Shown: piece after piece, positions 39,213 through 47,588 of the stretch
Layout: every line of letters starts with the position of its first letter
Numbering within the stretch: the first letter of the stretch is position 1
DNA from: Methylomonas sp. AM2-LC
GTDB taxonomy: Bacteria > Pseudomonadota > Gammaproteobacteria > Methylococcales > Methylomonadaceae
Direction of reading: 5' to 3'
DNA length: 64,000 nt
NCBI RefSeq assembly: GCF_039904985.1
Contig: NZ_CP157005.1
Location: 4,607,501 to 4,671,500, forward strand
Position numbers and translations under genes: made by a program
The notes under the pieces: generated by a model
What the model saw: only the letters and a program-made list of their open reading frames with translations
Databases searched by the model: none
What the model was told of the DNA's origin: nothing

Positions 39213-40574
39213 ATGGCGGATAAAACTGTTAGTAAACATTTAATTAATCTGGAAAAGCAATTTGCCACAACAGACCCGGTTTTGCAAAAAACCATTAAGG
39301 TATTCCAGGAATTGGATCAGTTTGAATTTGAAATGGGGCTGATTGATAACGATGAAACGACTGCTCGAAAAGCTTCATGGTGGCCTTTGATCAGTACCCT
39401 GGGTGGCTATTCGCCAGCCAAATCGGAATTCATCAATCGCTATTTAGGCGTCAATCTGCACACAGCTCGACATAAATTTACTGTATTGCAATACACACCA
39501 CAAGCAACTAGCGCTACCTTACCTGGCACGGCACTGGACGCAGACCACCGCTTACCATTTTATCAAATCAGTCGCGACATCGAGCAGGTGGTTTCTGGAG
39601 AAGGCAGCAGACTGAATACCTATCTAGAATTGCTGACCGTTAACAGTGCAATCCTGAAAAACAAATTGGTCATTGATACTCCAGTCCTGAATCCAGCGAC
39701 TGAAAATCCAGTTTCGGCGTTATTAAGAAAACATGTTATTGATATTTCTGATTTAGTGTTGGTATTTACCGATTTGTTCGAAGCGGATGCCGAATTAATT
39801 AGCGACGCCATTACTGACATTGTTGAACAGCAGGATTCAAATAAATTTATTTTTGTGATTGATCATTCCGAAATTGGGTTGGATGCCCATAAAAGTCAGG
39901 AAATTGCAGCGGCATGGCAACGCAGGCTTGCTGAATATGGTATTTACACAGGTCAATTTGTTGTACTTTCTCAAGGTAGCAGTACTCAGGTAATTGATCA
40001 ACGTATCAACAATCTTAATAATGACCGATCTTACCGGATACTAGCCAAACTAGAAAACAGCATCCGTAGTATTGAAGATGTCATTTTTGAAGAAGTTGAA
40101 ACTGCCATTACCCTTTGGAAAGAGCGCTGCAACGCTTCTACCTTAATTATTTTAGGTTTTGTTATCATGCTAGTGTTGTTTGCCGAAGTTGCCGGCGGCG
40201 TTCTAGATATGCTTTTTGATCCTATAATAGGACCTATCATTATTGTTACCGTCATTGCGATACTGACGCCTATTCACATCATGACTAGCCAGTTTCATGG
40301 CAAACTCATCATTAATCAACTTCACAAGCGTCAGAAACAACTCAATATTGCCGAAGATTTGTCTGGGTTATTTGAAAAAAGTCTGCGCTTTTGGCGTATA
40401 TTGCTTCCCATCAATAGTCCTGTTGGCAAAAACAAAAAGAACCGTAAACGTCTGGCAGCGATGATTGAACAAACTAAAGATTTAGTGCAAGCTTTAAATG
40501 ATCAATTTAGCCATAATCAGTTAAAGGATTATCATGCGCAATTCGAAAAAAACCCTAATGAAGATGAGTTCTAA
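39213..40574 (+). CDS. Membrane protein with a degenerate dynamin/GTPase-like domain
   Basis: A 453-residue protein of unknown function. Residues about 55-265 look like a GTPase fold: GGYSPAKSEFINRYLG at 64-79 sits where a P-loop plus following helix would be, but the invariant Gly-Lys-Ser is Ala-Lys-Ser; KLVIDTPVLNP near 151 resembles the G3 box, and KFIFVIDHSE near 211 the strand before G4. Two membrane helices follow (about 310-332 and 336-357), then a basic cytosolic tail. This resembles bacterial dynamin-like or HSR1-type membrane GTPases that have lost normal nucleotide binding. It starts 95 bases after ntrC; a lipoprotein of the TssJ kind follows after 169 bases. Confidence 0.6.
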   Translation: MADKTVSKHLINLEKQFATTDPVLQKTIKVFQELDQFEFEMGLIDNDETTARKASWWPLISTLGGYSPAKSEFINRYLGVNLHTARHKFTVLQYTPQATSATLPGTALDADHRLPFYQISRDIEQVVSGEGSRLNTYLELLTVNSAILKNKLVIDTPVLNPATENPVSALLRKHVIDISDLVLVFTDLFEADAELISDAITDIVEQQDSNKFIFVIDHSEIGLDAHKSQEIAAAWQRRLAEYGIYTGQFVVLSQGSSTQVIDQRINNLNNDRSYRILAKLENSIRSIEDVIFEEVETAITLWKERCNASTLIILGFVIMLVLFAEVAGGVLDMLFDPIIGPIIIVTVIAILTPIHIMTSQFHGKLIINQLHKRQKQLNIAEDLSGLFEKSLRFWRILLPINSPVGKNKKNRKRLAAMIEQTKDLVQALNDQFSHNQLKDYHAQFEKNPNEDEF

Positions 40575-40653
40575 ATATTAAGCGAGCAGGATGCAGTATC
40601 TAACGCAAATTGACGCGTAACTATTAAGCTTGACGTCATAAAATCAATGGCAA

Positions 40654-40687
40654 TAGGATGGGTAGAGGGATAGCCAAACCCATCCTA
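40654..40687. repeat. Inverted repeat of REP type
   Basis: TAGGATGGGT and ACCCATCCTA, a perfect 10-bp inverted repeat with a 14-base loop, in the gap between the P-loop-like gene and the TssJ-like gene. Its shape resembles the extragenic palindromes common in methanotroph genomes. Confidence 0.6.
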
Positions 40688-40743
40688 CGCCGAATAGTTA
40701 CATTAACTCCACCCATTCAAACAATGATTACGGATAATATCGT

Positions 40744-41280
40744 ATGCAACAAGCAACAATCTGGGCAGCTAAAATAACTTCCAAACATTTACCTATTTAC
40801 AGTTTTTTGTTTTTTTTATGCCTAGGTTGCGCTAGTGCCCCCCCAGAACCAACACCAATACCGCCAACCCAAATTAATTTACAATTGATCAGCAAAACAA
40901 ATACCAATCCCGATGCCAGTAACAATCCGTCGCCAGTATTACTGCGTATTTATGAGTTGAAAGAACAAAGTAATTTCATGAATGCCGATTTTTTTGCATT
41001 GTTTGATAAAGAACAAGCCACGTTGGCTGCCGATTTAGTTCATAAACAGGAAATCCTGCTAACACCTGGACAAAACACTACATTACAGATTGAACCGGAT
41101 GCAAGCACAAAACAACTGGGTTTTTTTGCCGCTTTTCGCAGTCTGGATAACGCGCAATGGCGTAGCGTAACACCGCTCAATCTGCATAACCTGAATGATA
41201 TTACGCTTACGACCAGTGGTAACACTTTAGTGGTAACAGTAAAACCCCCGGTAACCAACAATCCTGCAAAACCGAATTAA
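40744..41280 (+). CDS. TssJ-like type VI secretion lipoprotein, orphan
   Basis: A 178-residue lipoprotein. The N-terminal signal ends in a lipobox-like CLGC near residues 26-29 followed by a Pro-rich linker. The mature part has the TssJ/SciN beta-sandwich pattern: INLQLISKTNTNPDASNNPSPV, VLLRIYELKEQSNFMNADFFALFD (both in part) and a late GFFAAFRSLDNAQWRSV. TssJ anchors the type VI secretion membrane complex to the outer membrane. No other tss gene is in the window, so it may be separated from its cluster, or used with the preceding membrane protein. Confidence 0.75.
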   Translation: MQQATIWAAKITSKHLPIYSFLFFLCLGCASAPPEPTPIPPTQINLQLISKTNTNPDASNNPSPVLLRIYELKEQSNFMNADFFALFDKEQATLAADLVHKQEILLTPGQNTTLQIEPDASTKQLGFFAAFRSLDNAQWRSVTPLNLHNLNDITLTTSGNTLVVTVKPPVTNNPAKPN

Positions 41281-41400
41281 AGACTAGGATATACAATCGA
41301 CTAATTACTTGCTGCTCTTACTTGCAGAGGACAATAATAAATACAACAGACACTGAATGAGTTTATTTTACATTGGGTGTCTTAGTATGTTCAGCAAGGC

Positions 41401-42900
41401 TTAAAGTAACTGACGCTGTCTTTTATTGGCTACCGGACGTTTAATTAACACACAATCTGGAGTCTGCAGAAAATCTGGGCGTGCTTTTTCGCCACTACGT
41501 TGATAATCTGCCGCTAAAACGGCAAGAGCCATAGTATCTGGGACCTGCATGTTTTCGGTAATCACCCTGTAGGTCAGTTCGAACAAACGTTTTAAACCAA
41601 TTTTCCAAGTACTATCCACCAATAAAAATAACGCATCGGTAAATTGTAAAAAACGTACAAAAGGTTGATCAGATAAAATCAATGGCAGTGTTTGTACAAA
41701 CCGCCCCGAATTTCCAATTAAATCCCAATAGCGTGCAAAACGATTTAAGCGTTGTATGTCAGTAAATGAAATATCCCGGGTGCTTAAAATAGCATAGGGT
41801 GGATTTGAATCGTAGCACATTCGATAACTTTCCGTGTGGCGATTGATGGGGGCACCACGTAACCGCTTTAAGATACCCACCTGTATTTCCTGCGGCCTTA
41901 AAGCAATCAATTTATCGAAACTTTTGCCAAATCCTTCCAGCGTATCGCCGGGCAATCCTACGATTAGATCAGCATGAATATGCGTACTGGAAAACTCACG
42001 TAACCACAACAGATTAGCCATGGTTTTTTCATTATCCTGTTTACGGCTAATAAGCTGCTGAATGTGCGGATCAAAACTTTGCACACCTATTTCAAATTGC
42101 AACACTCCTGCTGGGAATTGTGCGATTACGTGCTTTAGACGCTCTGGCAGATTGTCGGGTATTACTTCAAAGTGTAAGTTCAACTCGTCATTAAGCCGTA
42201 CCAAAAAAAACTCCAGTATCGCGATACTGCTATCTATTTTTAGATTAAAGGTTCGGTCTATAAATTTAAAATTCCGCGCACCACGCTGAAACAAAACATC
42301 CATATTCTGTAAAAAATCATGCAAGGCAAAAGGTTTGGCCGTGGTATCCAATGCTGAAAGGCAAAACTCGCATTTAAACGGACATCCTCTTGAAGCTTCA
42401 ACATATACTACACGCTGCCGTAAATCTATATCGGTATAATACGGGTATGGTGAGACAAGGTTTGCCAAATCAGCACTCTGTCCGTTGATTACTTTCTCAC
42501 TTGATCTGTCACCAGCCAATAATTGCCGACATAAGAACGGGAAGCTTATTTCTGCATGACCCGTAATAATGTAATCGGCTAATACGGCGACATCGGGTAA
42601 ATCGGGAGGATGACTCAACTCTGGGCCGCCTAAAATGATGATAACTTCAGGGGCAACCTTTTTTAAGGTTTGCACAATTGTGGTTATTTCGAACACATTC
42701 CAGATGTAAATACCAAAACCAATAATCTTAGGCTGATGCTGTAACAGCTTTTCGCAAATATCGGCTGCTCGCTGCCCTAATCCAAATTCCAGCAGCGTTG
42801 TACTGAGCTGCAATTCACCCATGTTGGCATACAGGTAGCGCAAACCAAAAGCAGTATGAATATAACGTGCATTTAGAGTGGTTAGAATAATAGTGTTCAT
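41401..42900 (-). CDS. B12-binding domain radical SAM protein (DUF4080-type)
   Basis: A 499-residue protein. The N-terminal cobalamin-binding-like Rossmann domain (about 1-150; MNTIILTTLNARYIHTAFGLRYL) is followed by a radical SAM domain with the cluster motif CPFKCEFC near residue 175, and a C-terminal helical DUF4080 region. Substrate unknown; relatives are widespread and uncharacterised. The ATG at 42900 fits family starts; a GTG at 42939 would overlap the upstream gene. It is the last gene of its strand before the convergent tssJ. Confidence 0.85.
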   Translation of the reverse strand: MNTIILTTLNARYIHTAFGLRYLYANMGELQLSTTLLEFGLGQRAADICEKLLQHQPKIIGFGIYIWNVFEITTIVQTLKKVAPEVIIILGGPELSHPPDLPDVAVLADYIITGHAEISFPFLCRQLLAGDRSSEKVINGQSADLANLVSPYPYYTDIDLRQRVVYVEASRGCPFKCEFCLSALDTTAKPFALHDFLQNMDVLFQRGARNFKFIDRTFNLKIDSSIAILEFFLVRLNDELNLHFEVIPDNLPERLKHVIAQFPAGVLQFEIGVQSFDPHIQQLISRKQDNEKTMANLLWLREFSSTHIHADLIVGLPGDTLEGFGKSFDKLIALRPQEIQVGILKRLRGAPINRHTESYRMCYDSNPPYAILSTRDISFTDIQRLNRFARYWDLIGNSGRFVQTLPLILSDQPFVRFLQFTDALFLLVDSTWKIGLKRLFELTYRVITENMQVPDTMALAVLAADYQRSGEKARPDFLQTPDCVLIKRPVANKRQRQLL

Positions 42901-42928
42901 TGCATTGACAACTGCATCGCTCTTGTAC

Positions 42929-44230
42929 TTATCTGACACTTAGACTACCAGCCTTGTCCAACCATTTAATCGCTTTGTCCTGCATCCAATATTGAGCAAA
43001 CTGATCATTTTTGACCACTAAATCTAAAAATGCGCTACTGGTACTTAATACCGCCGCAACCTGTTTGTAGGCTAAACCCGCATCTCTTTCTTTGCTTTTA
43101 TCATCCATAAATCCACCAGGAAAACCACCATCGTGTCCATGATTTCCTCCTGCACCGTATTGATTACTGAGTTGTAATAATCCACGCCCACCACGCATTT
43201 CATCGTTAGGACCCTGAATTGATCGATCACGCCCGCCGCCCATATTTGAACCTGCTAGCAAAGGATGCACAGCACCTTTTAATAATAGTAAATATTTACC
43301 ACCGGCGGGTGCAAACTCCCACATAGCTGATCTAACTGATGCAGAGCTAATCGCATAAGGATCATTGTCCTCACTGCCGGTAATGACCAGCATAGGTAGA
43401 TGCAATTTTTGAAATCGATTTCGTACATTACCTTCCGCTAAATCAATCGAAGGGCTCAAGGCAATTGCTGCTAAAGGCTTAAGTTCAGTATTGGTTGGCA
43501 ATGTCGCTTTAAATTCTTCACCTAATACTCCTGCAACTGTTTGCGCACCTAAGTCATAGCCAACTAAAACAACTTTGGAAAAATTCGCATTCGCAAATAA
43601 CGGTACTTGCAGATTTGCCCGGACTTTTAATTGTTGATAAGCCCAAAATAATTGTTCCATGCGATTTTTTAAGCTATCAATGGCAAAATATTCATGCCCC
43701 AGATAACGTAATTCACTGGCACGATCATTACCCGATGGTTTTCTATCTTTCTTACTTGAGAACCAGCCTCCATCCTCCACATCATCAGGACTGTCATCAT
43801 TGGCTATTTCGTTTTCTTTATCTTCGTTTTTAAGTTTATTTTGCTCAGGCTTAAGTTCTTTTAATGCTTGACCAATACTCAAAGGTTGCATGCTAAACAC
43901 CGCGTAGCCTGCTTTAGCCCAAGCTTCCCGCCATAACCGAGCGGCACTCGCATCTTCGCCCAAACTAGGCAGATAAATAACCAAGGGATAACTTCCAGAA
44001 GCAGTGGGAGCAGTCATCATTATATCCAGCTCAATTGCATCATGCCGCCACACTTCCCGAACACTATTTATAGCTAAATTACTGGCGGAAACGTAACCAC
44101 CATTCACCAGAGCATCTGCCAACTTTTCAGATTGTTCTTCAGCGGTGAGTGCTTTTGGCTTGGAAGCACAGGAACTGATAAATACTGTAAAACTAATCAG
44201 TATCAGTACATTAATTAATTTTTGTGGCAT
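42929..44230 (-). CDS. Lipoprotein alpha/beta hydrolase-like protein with an Asp at the nucleophile elbow
   Basis: A 433-residue lipoprotein. Signal peptide with lipobox FISSC (Cys at 21 from ATG 44230). The rest is an alpha/beta hydrolase fold like dienelactone hydrolases: oxyanion-side strand YPLVIYLPSLGED, then VVLVGYDLGAQTVAG. The usual GxSxG nucleophile Ser is Asp (about residue 226). A charged insert (about 135-172, Lys/Asp/Glu-rich) is unusual. It could be an Asp-nucleophile enzyme or an inactive scaffold. Start at 44230 rather than 44254 because the signal peptide begins there. It overlaps the next gene if that uses its upstream GTG. Confidence 0.7.
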   Translation of the reverse strand: MPQKLINVLILISFTVFISSCASKPKALTAEEQSEKLADALVNGGYVSASNLAINSVREVWRHDAIELDIMMTAPTASGSYPLVIYLPSLGEDASAARLWREAWAKAGYAVFSMQPLSIGQALKELKPEQNKLKNEDKENEIANDDSPDDVEDGGWFSSKKDRKPSGNDRASELRYLGHEYFAIDSLKNRMEQLFWAYQQLKVRANLQVPLFANANFSKVVLVGYDLGAQTVAGVLGEEFKATLPTNTELKPLAAIALSPSIDLAEGNVRNRFQKLHLPMLVITGSEDNDPYAISSASVRSAMWEFAPAGGKYLLLLKGAVHPLLAGSNMGGGRDRSIQGPNDEMRGGRGLLQLSNQYGAGGNHGHDGGFPGGFMDDKSKERDAGLAYKQVAAVLSTSSAFLDLVVKNDQFAQYWMQDKAIKWLDKAGSLSVR

Positions 44231-44409
44231 AGCTTTGCTGCTCCGGCAAATCACTGACTAACTTATAATTATTTTGCGTGTATAGGTCGCTAAGAGTGTA
44301 ACGATAAATCGTCGCAAATGGATTCAGAAAATTTAACTGAGCGACACACAATTTACATTGCTTATCACTGGACATAAAAAAACTTTACCAAACTATCGCT
44401 GAGACGAGG

Positions 44410-44441
44410 GTCGCTTGCTTTTTACATAAAAAACAAGCGAC
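44410..44441 (-). terminator. Hairpin after the glycine-zipper gene
   Basis: GTCGCTTG pairs with CAAGCGAC, extended by T- and A-rich arms. It lies just after the stop of the minus-strand gene ending at 44450; no T-run follows the outer stem. Confidence 0.4.
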
Positions 44442-44449
44442 AGTATATC

Positions 44450-44995
44450 TTACTGTGGAGGAGGAGGGGGAGGTGTGTCTGGGGGTGGCGGATAACTGGG
44501 AGTAAATGTTTGCGGAGCTGATACCGACGGCACCGCTTGTCTAGCAGGCACTGCATTTGAAAACTGCCCAGACACAGGAACTTGATGACCTTTGGCATAC
44601 ATACACTGGATATAAGCTGCATCATAATGTTGTTGAGAAGCATATCCAGAATTACTTGCAGCTCCAGCACCCATCAAACTACCACCTAATAAACCGGTAC
44701 CCGCACCAATAGCAGCTCCTCCAGCGCCACCGCCAATTGCCGCGCCTGCCGCTGCACCAATGACGGTACCGACTGCTGCACTGGTTACGCCACTTGAGAT
44801 AGAAGCATTATTTGGAGTGGTTCCACCAACCTGATAAAGTGCAAATTGCTGACAATTGAAGTCATCTGTCCGAAACTGTTCAAAAGACTGGCCTGTACCC
44901 GGCAAAACCATGACGCTTGGCCCGGTAGGAATACTGGCACAGCCGCTGACCCCCAGGGTTATAGATAAAGCAAACACTCGATTTAATTGTGACAT
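44450..44995 (-). CDS. Glycine-zipper lipoprotein
   Basis: A 181-residue lipoprotein. Lipobox GVSGC near residue 19; an N-terminal segment with FNCQQFALYQVGG; a long Gly/Ala zipper (about 72-115, with AAAGAAIGGGAGGAAIGAG), which suggests a membrane-inserting hairpin; a HYDAAYIQCMYAKGH stretch; and a proline-rich tail ending PPPPPPQ. It is probably an outer membrane-associated envelope protein of unknown function. Start at 44995 from the lipoprotein signal. The next upstream gene ends 8 bases before it, so the two are probably one unit. Confidence 0.7.
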   Translation of the reverse strand: MSQLNRVFALSITLGVSGCASIPTGPSVMVLPGTGQSFEQFRTDDFNCQQFALYQVGGTTPNNASISSGVTSAAVGTVIGAAAGAAIGGGAGGAAIGAGTGLLGGSLMGAGAASNSGYASQQHYDAAYIQCMYAKGHQVPVSGQFSNAVPARQAVPSVSAPQTFTPSYPPPPDTPPPPPPQ

Positions 44996-45003
44996 ATTAG
45001 CTC

Positions 45004-45372
45004 CTATTGGGGAGTAGGTTGAACAAGCTGCCAACCGCCCGGGCATTCTTTAACATAAGGATAATAACCTTCGGGGTTGGTGCAAAAATGCCAATAATTC
45101 GACTGTTGTTGTGCTGGTGCTTGTTGAATAACGGGCGCTTGTTGAATATAGGTTTGTGGAGCAACAGGAACAGTGGCTATCACAGGTGGATAATATGGAT
45201 AACCATAGGGATATCCATAACCGTACCCGTATGGATTGCCATATCCATAAAAAGGGGCGCCGAAATATACACCAAAACCACCGCCATGATGATGTCCCCA
45301 TGCCCAATTGTTACTGCTATAGAAACAGCAGAATAGCAATAGTATAGTTGATAACTTTGTTTGGAATTTCAT
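45004..45372 (-). CDS. Secreted Gly/Tyr/Pro-rich small protein
   Basis: A 122-residue secreted protein. Signal peptide about 1-23, then a HHHGGGFGVYFG stretch, GYGNPYGYGYGYPYGYP repeats, a Gln/Pro/Ala-rich middle and a conserved-looking C-terminal motif WHFCTNPEGYYPYVKECPGGW with a Cys pair. Such C-terminal motifs occur in small envelope proteins near glycine-zipper lipoproteins; function unknown. It lies 8 bases upstream of the glycine-zipper gene. Confidence 0.65.
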   Translation of the reverse strand: MKFQTKLSTILLLFCCFYSSNNWAWGHHHGGGFGVYFGAPFYGYGNPYGYGYGYPYGYPYYPPVIATVPVAPQTYIQQAPVIQQAPAQQQSNYWHFCTNPEGYYPYVKECPGGWQLVQPTPQ

Positions 45373-45852
45373 TAACTGCTCCTAGTTAAAACATGTCTAT
45401 TCGACTATCACTTTCGTCAAAAGTGCCTAATGAGTTAAGGTTTTTCTCGCATAAGCATAGCATTATAAAGTCATGCATTTGTAACATGCAGGCGAATAAC
45501 ACATAAGGAAAGCTGAGCTTTTATATAAAAAAGACAGTAAACCATAAAAAGCAAAAAAAATGCCAGCTATTTATATTTAATATTTATTAAAAGCTTAAGA
45601 ACAAGACAGAGAAATTGCCATGCATTTAACAAGTTAAAAATGGTTTATATCCACCATATTATATCGGTTTATGCACCGATTAAATAAGCGCATATCGAGG
45701 ATAGAAACCCAGGGGATAGGGTAGCCGTAAAAAACGAATCCTTTTTGTTGGTATTATTCACAGTGGGCGATGGATAATACCAACCATAAAGTTTACAAAA
45801 CTTTTAGATATTACTGACTGCGACACAATCAGCTATTTGTAACAAGCCTGTA
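45373..45852. other. Gene-free spacer
   Basis: About 480 AT-rich bases. I see the inverted repeat at 45747-45784 and no gene. Promoters for the 45372 gene should lie in the part next to it. Confidence 0.4.
45747..45784. repeat. Inverted repeat
   Basis: GTTGGTATTAT and ATAATACCAAC form a perfect 11-bp inverted repeat with a 16-base loop. It is in a gene-free spacer and could be an extragenic palindrome or a terminator remnant. Confidence 0.5.
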
Positions 45853-46542
45853 TTAAGCTGTAGCCGATAATAAAGATCCCACACTTGCATTATGAGTACC
45901 AATACCACCCGCATTATTCTGAATTTGCTGTAAAAAATTTTGCAAACTTAAAGTTGACGACGAAGTACCTGTTGCCGTTGAATTAGCGGCAGTCGCATTA
46001 CTCCCACCAAAAGCAGTAACCAGATTATTAAAGTCAGCTTGTAAAGTATTACTGGTGTTACTTGAAGTATTGCTATTTAAAGAACTGATTAGACTTTGCA
46101 ACTTAGTAGTAAAATCGTTATAACCACTTTTCACACTACTCGTTGCTGACGTGCTGTTATCAGTATTTACAGAGGCAGCAGATTGCGTAGCACTGCCCTG
46201 ATTTAAAGCTGCAAACAAATCATGCATAAACGTATTTAATGCCTGTTGTGGGCTTCCTGTGGAACTTGAACTTGCCGAAACAGCTGCGGTTGACGATTGG
46301 CCTTGAGCACTTGTGCCGCTGGAATTTACACCACTCGCACCAACAGCCGAGACATTCAACCCCATACTTTGCAAAGATTGCATAATGCTTTGCATTAATC
46401 CGCCGCCACTATGATGATGACGTCCCTTACCTACCCCTGGAGTCTGACTATCACTATCCGAACTGCCTGAGATACTATTCAGGCTATTTAAACTTTGATT
46501 TGCATACGTTGATGCCATTGAGCCTATGCTTGACACACTCAT
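45853..46542 (-). CDS. Ser/Asn/Thr/Gly-rich protein of unknown function
   Basis: A 229-residue protein of low complexity. It starts MSVSSIGSMASTYANQSLNSL with a good GGAAG site upstream, so 46542 is preferred over an upstream ATG at 46620. It has a HHHSGGG stretch near residue 40, helices of the form QALNTFMHDLFAALNQG and a C-terminal LQNFLQQIQNNAGG segment. There is no clear signal peptide or membrane segment. Similar Ser-rich proteins of unknown function occur in other proteobacteria. I do not recognise a function. Confidence 0.55.
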   Translation of the reverse strand: MSVSSIGSMASTYANQSLNSLNSISGSSDSDSQTPGVGKGRHHHSGGGLMQSIMQSLQSMGLNVSAVGASGVNSSGTSAQGQSSTAAVSASSSSTGSPQQALNTFMHDLFAALNQGSATQSAASVNTDNSTSATSSVKSGYNDFTTKLQSLISSLNSNTSSNTSNTLQADFNNLVTAFGGSNATAANSTATGTSSSTLSLQNFLQQIQNNAGGIGTHNASVGSLLSATA

Positions 46543-46718
46543 AACTTCCGCCTTTTGGATTGGTATCGGCAAGTTATTGCCGCTTTTATGTGATTTTAAT
46601 GTTTTTAAGCTTAAAAACACCGTTCACCAGCTAAAAAGCATAAGTCATGCCAAACATATAAATGCCTTATCAATTGCCACCTAGATTGATAATATCAATT
46701 AATAAACTTTGCATATGT

Positions 46719-47585
46719 TTACCAGTAAGCCATTAACAAACCGACGAATACGACCAATCCAAACCAGTTATTATTCAAAAAAGCTTTAAAACAACTTGGT
46801 TTATCAAAATGATAAATCAAAACCTGCTGATAAACAGCAAGACCAGCGGCAACTATTAACCCGGCATAATACGGCCAAGCTAATTGTGACATGCGACCCA
46901 CTACCAGCAACAATACCAAAATGATGACCTGCAATAGCGCCGTTATTTCCCGCACACGTTTACCAAATAGAATGGCCGTCGATTTGACACCAATTTTTAG
47001 ATCATCATCAATATCAACCATGGCATACATGGTATCGTAAACCAAAGCCCACAATATCACTGCCAAGTACAGAATCCAGGCCAATAAAGGAATACCCCCA
47101 GTCTGCGCAGCAAAAGCCATCGGTACTGAAAAACCAAACGCGATGCCTAGATAGGCTTGCGGAAGATGGGTAAAACGCTTCATAAATGGATAACTAGCCG
47201 CCAAAAATGCCGCGACAAACGAAAGCGCGATAGTGTATAAGTTCATCAACAACACCAGCCCAAATGCGGTTAGACATAACACGGCGAATAAAATCAATGC
47301 TTCTTTAGGCTTAACTCTGCCTGCCGCAATGGGTCTTTGCTGGGTGCGTTGTACATGCGGATCAAAATCTTTGTCTGCATAATCGTTAATAACGCAACCC
47401 GCAGCACGCATTAATACCACTCCTAGACAAAATACGCTCAACACCAAAGCATTTGGCCTTCCATTAGCGGCTATCCAAAGCGCCCATAGGGTTGGCCATA
47501 ACAAAATCAGAATACCAATTGGTTTATCAAAACGAGCCAGCAACCAATATTGCTGCAATCTGTCGAGTAAGTAGTGTTTTGTCAT
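46719..47585 (-). CDS. ubiA: 4-hydroxybenzoate polyprenyltransferase
   Basis: A 288-residue integral membrane prenyltransferase with about eight helices. The two Asp-rich motifs are [18 protein letters not shown] and [18 protein letters not shown]. It attaches the polyprenyl tail to 4-hydroxybenzoate in ubiquinone synthesis. ubiC, its usual partner gene, is not adjacent. hldE lies 3 bases upstream. Confidence 0.95.
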   Translation of the reverse strand: MTKHYLLDRLQQYWLLARFDKPIGILILLWPTLWALWIAANGRPNALVLSVFCLGVVLMRAAGCVINDYADKDFDPHVQRTQQRPIAAGRVKPKEALILFAVLCLTAFGLVLLMNLYTIALSFVAAFLAASYPFMKRFTHLPQAYLGIAFGFSVPMAFAAQTGGIPLLAWILYLAVILWALVYDTMYAMVDIDDDLKIGVKSTAILFGKRVREITALLQVIILVLLLVVGRMSQLAWPYYAGLIVAAGLAVYQQVLIYHFDKPSCFKAFLNNNWFGLVVFVGLLMAYW

Positions 47586-47588
47586 CAG

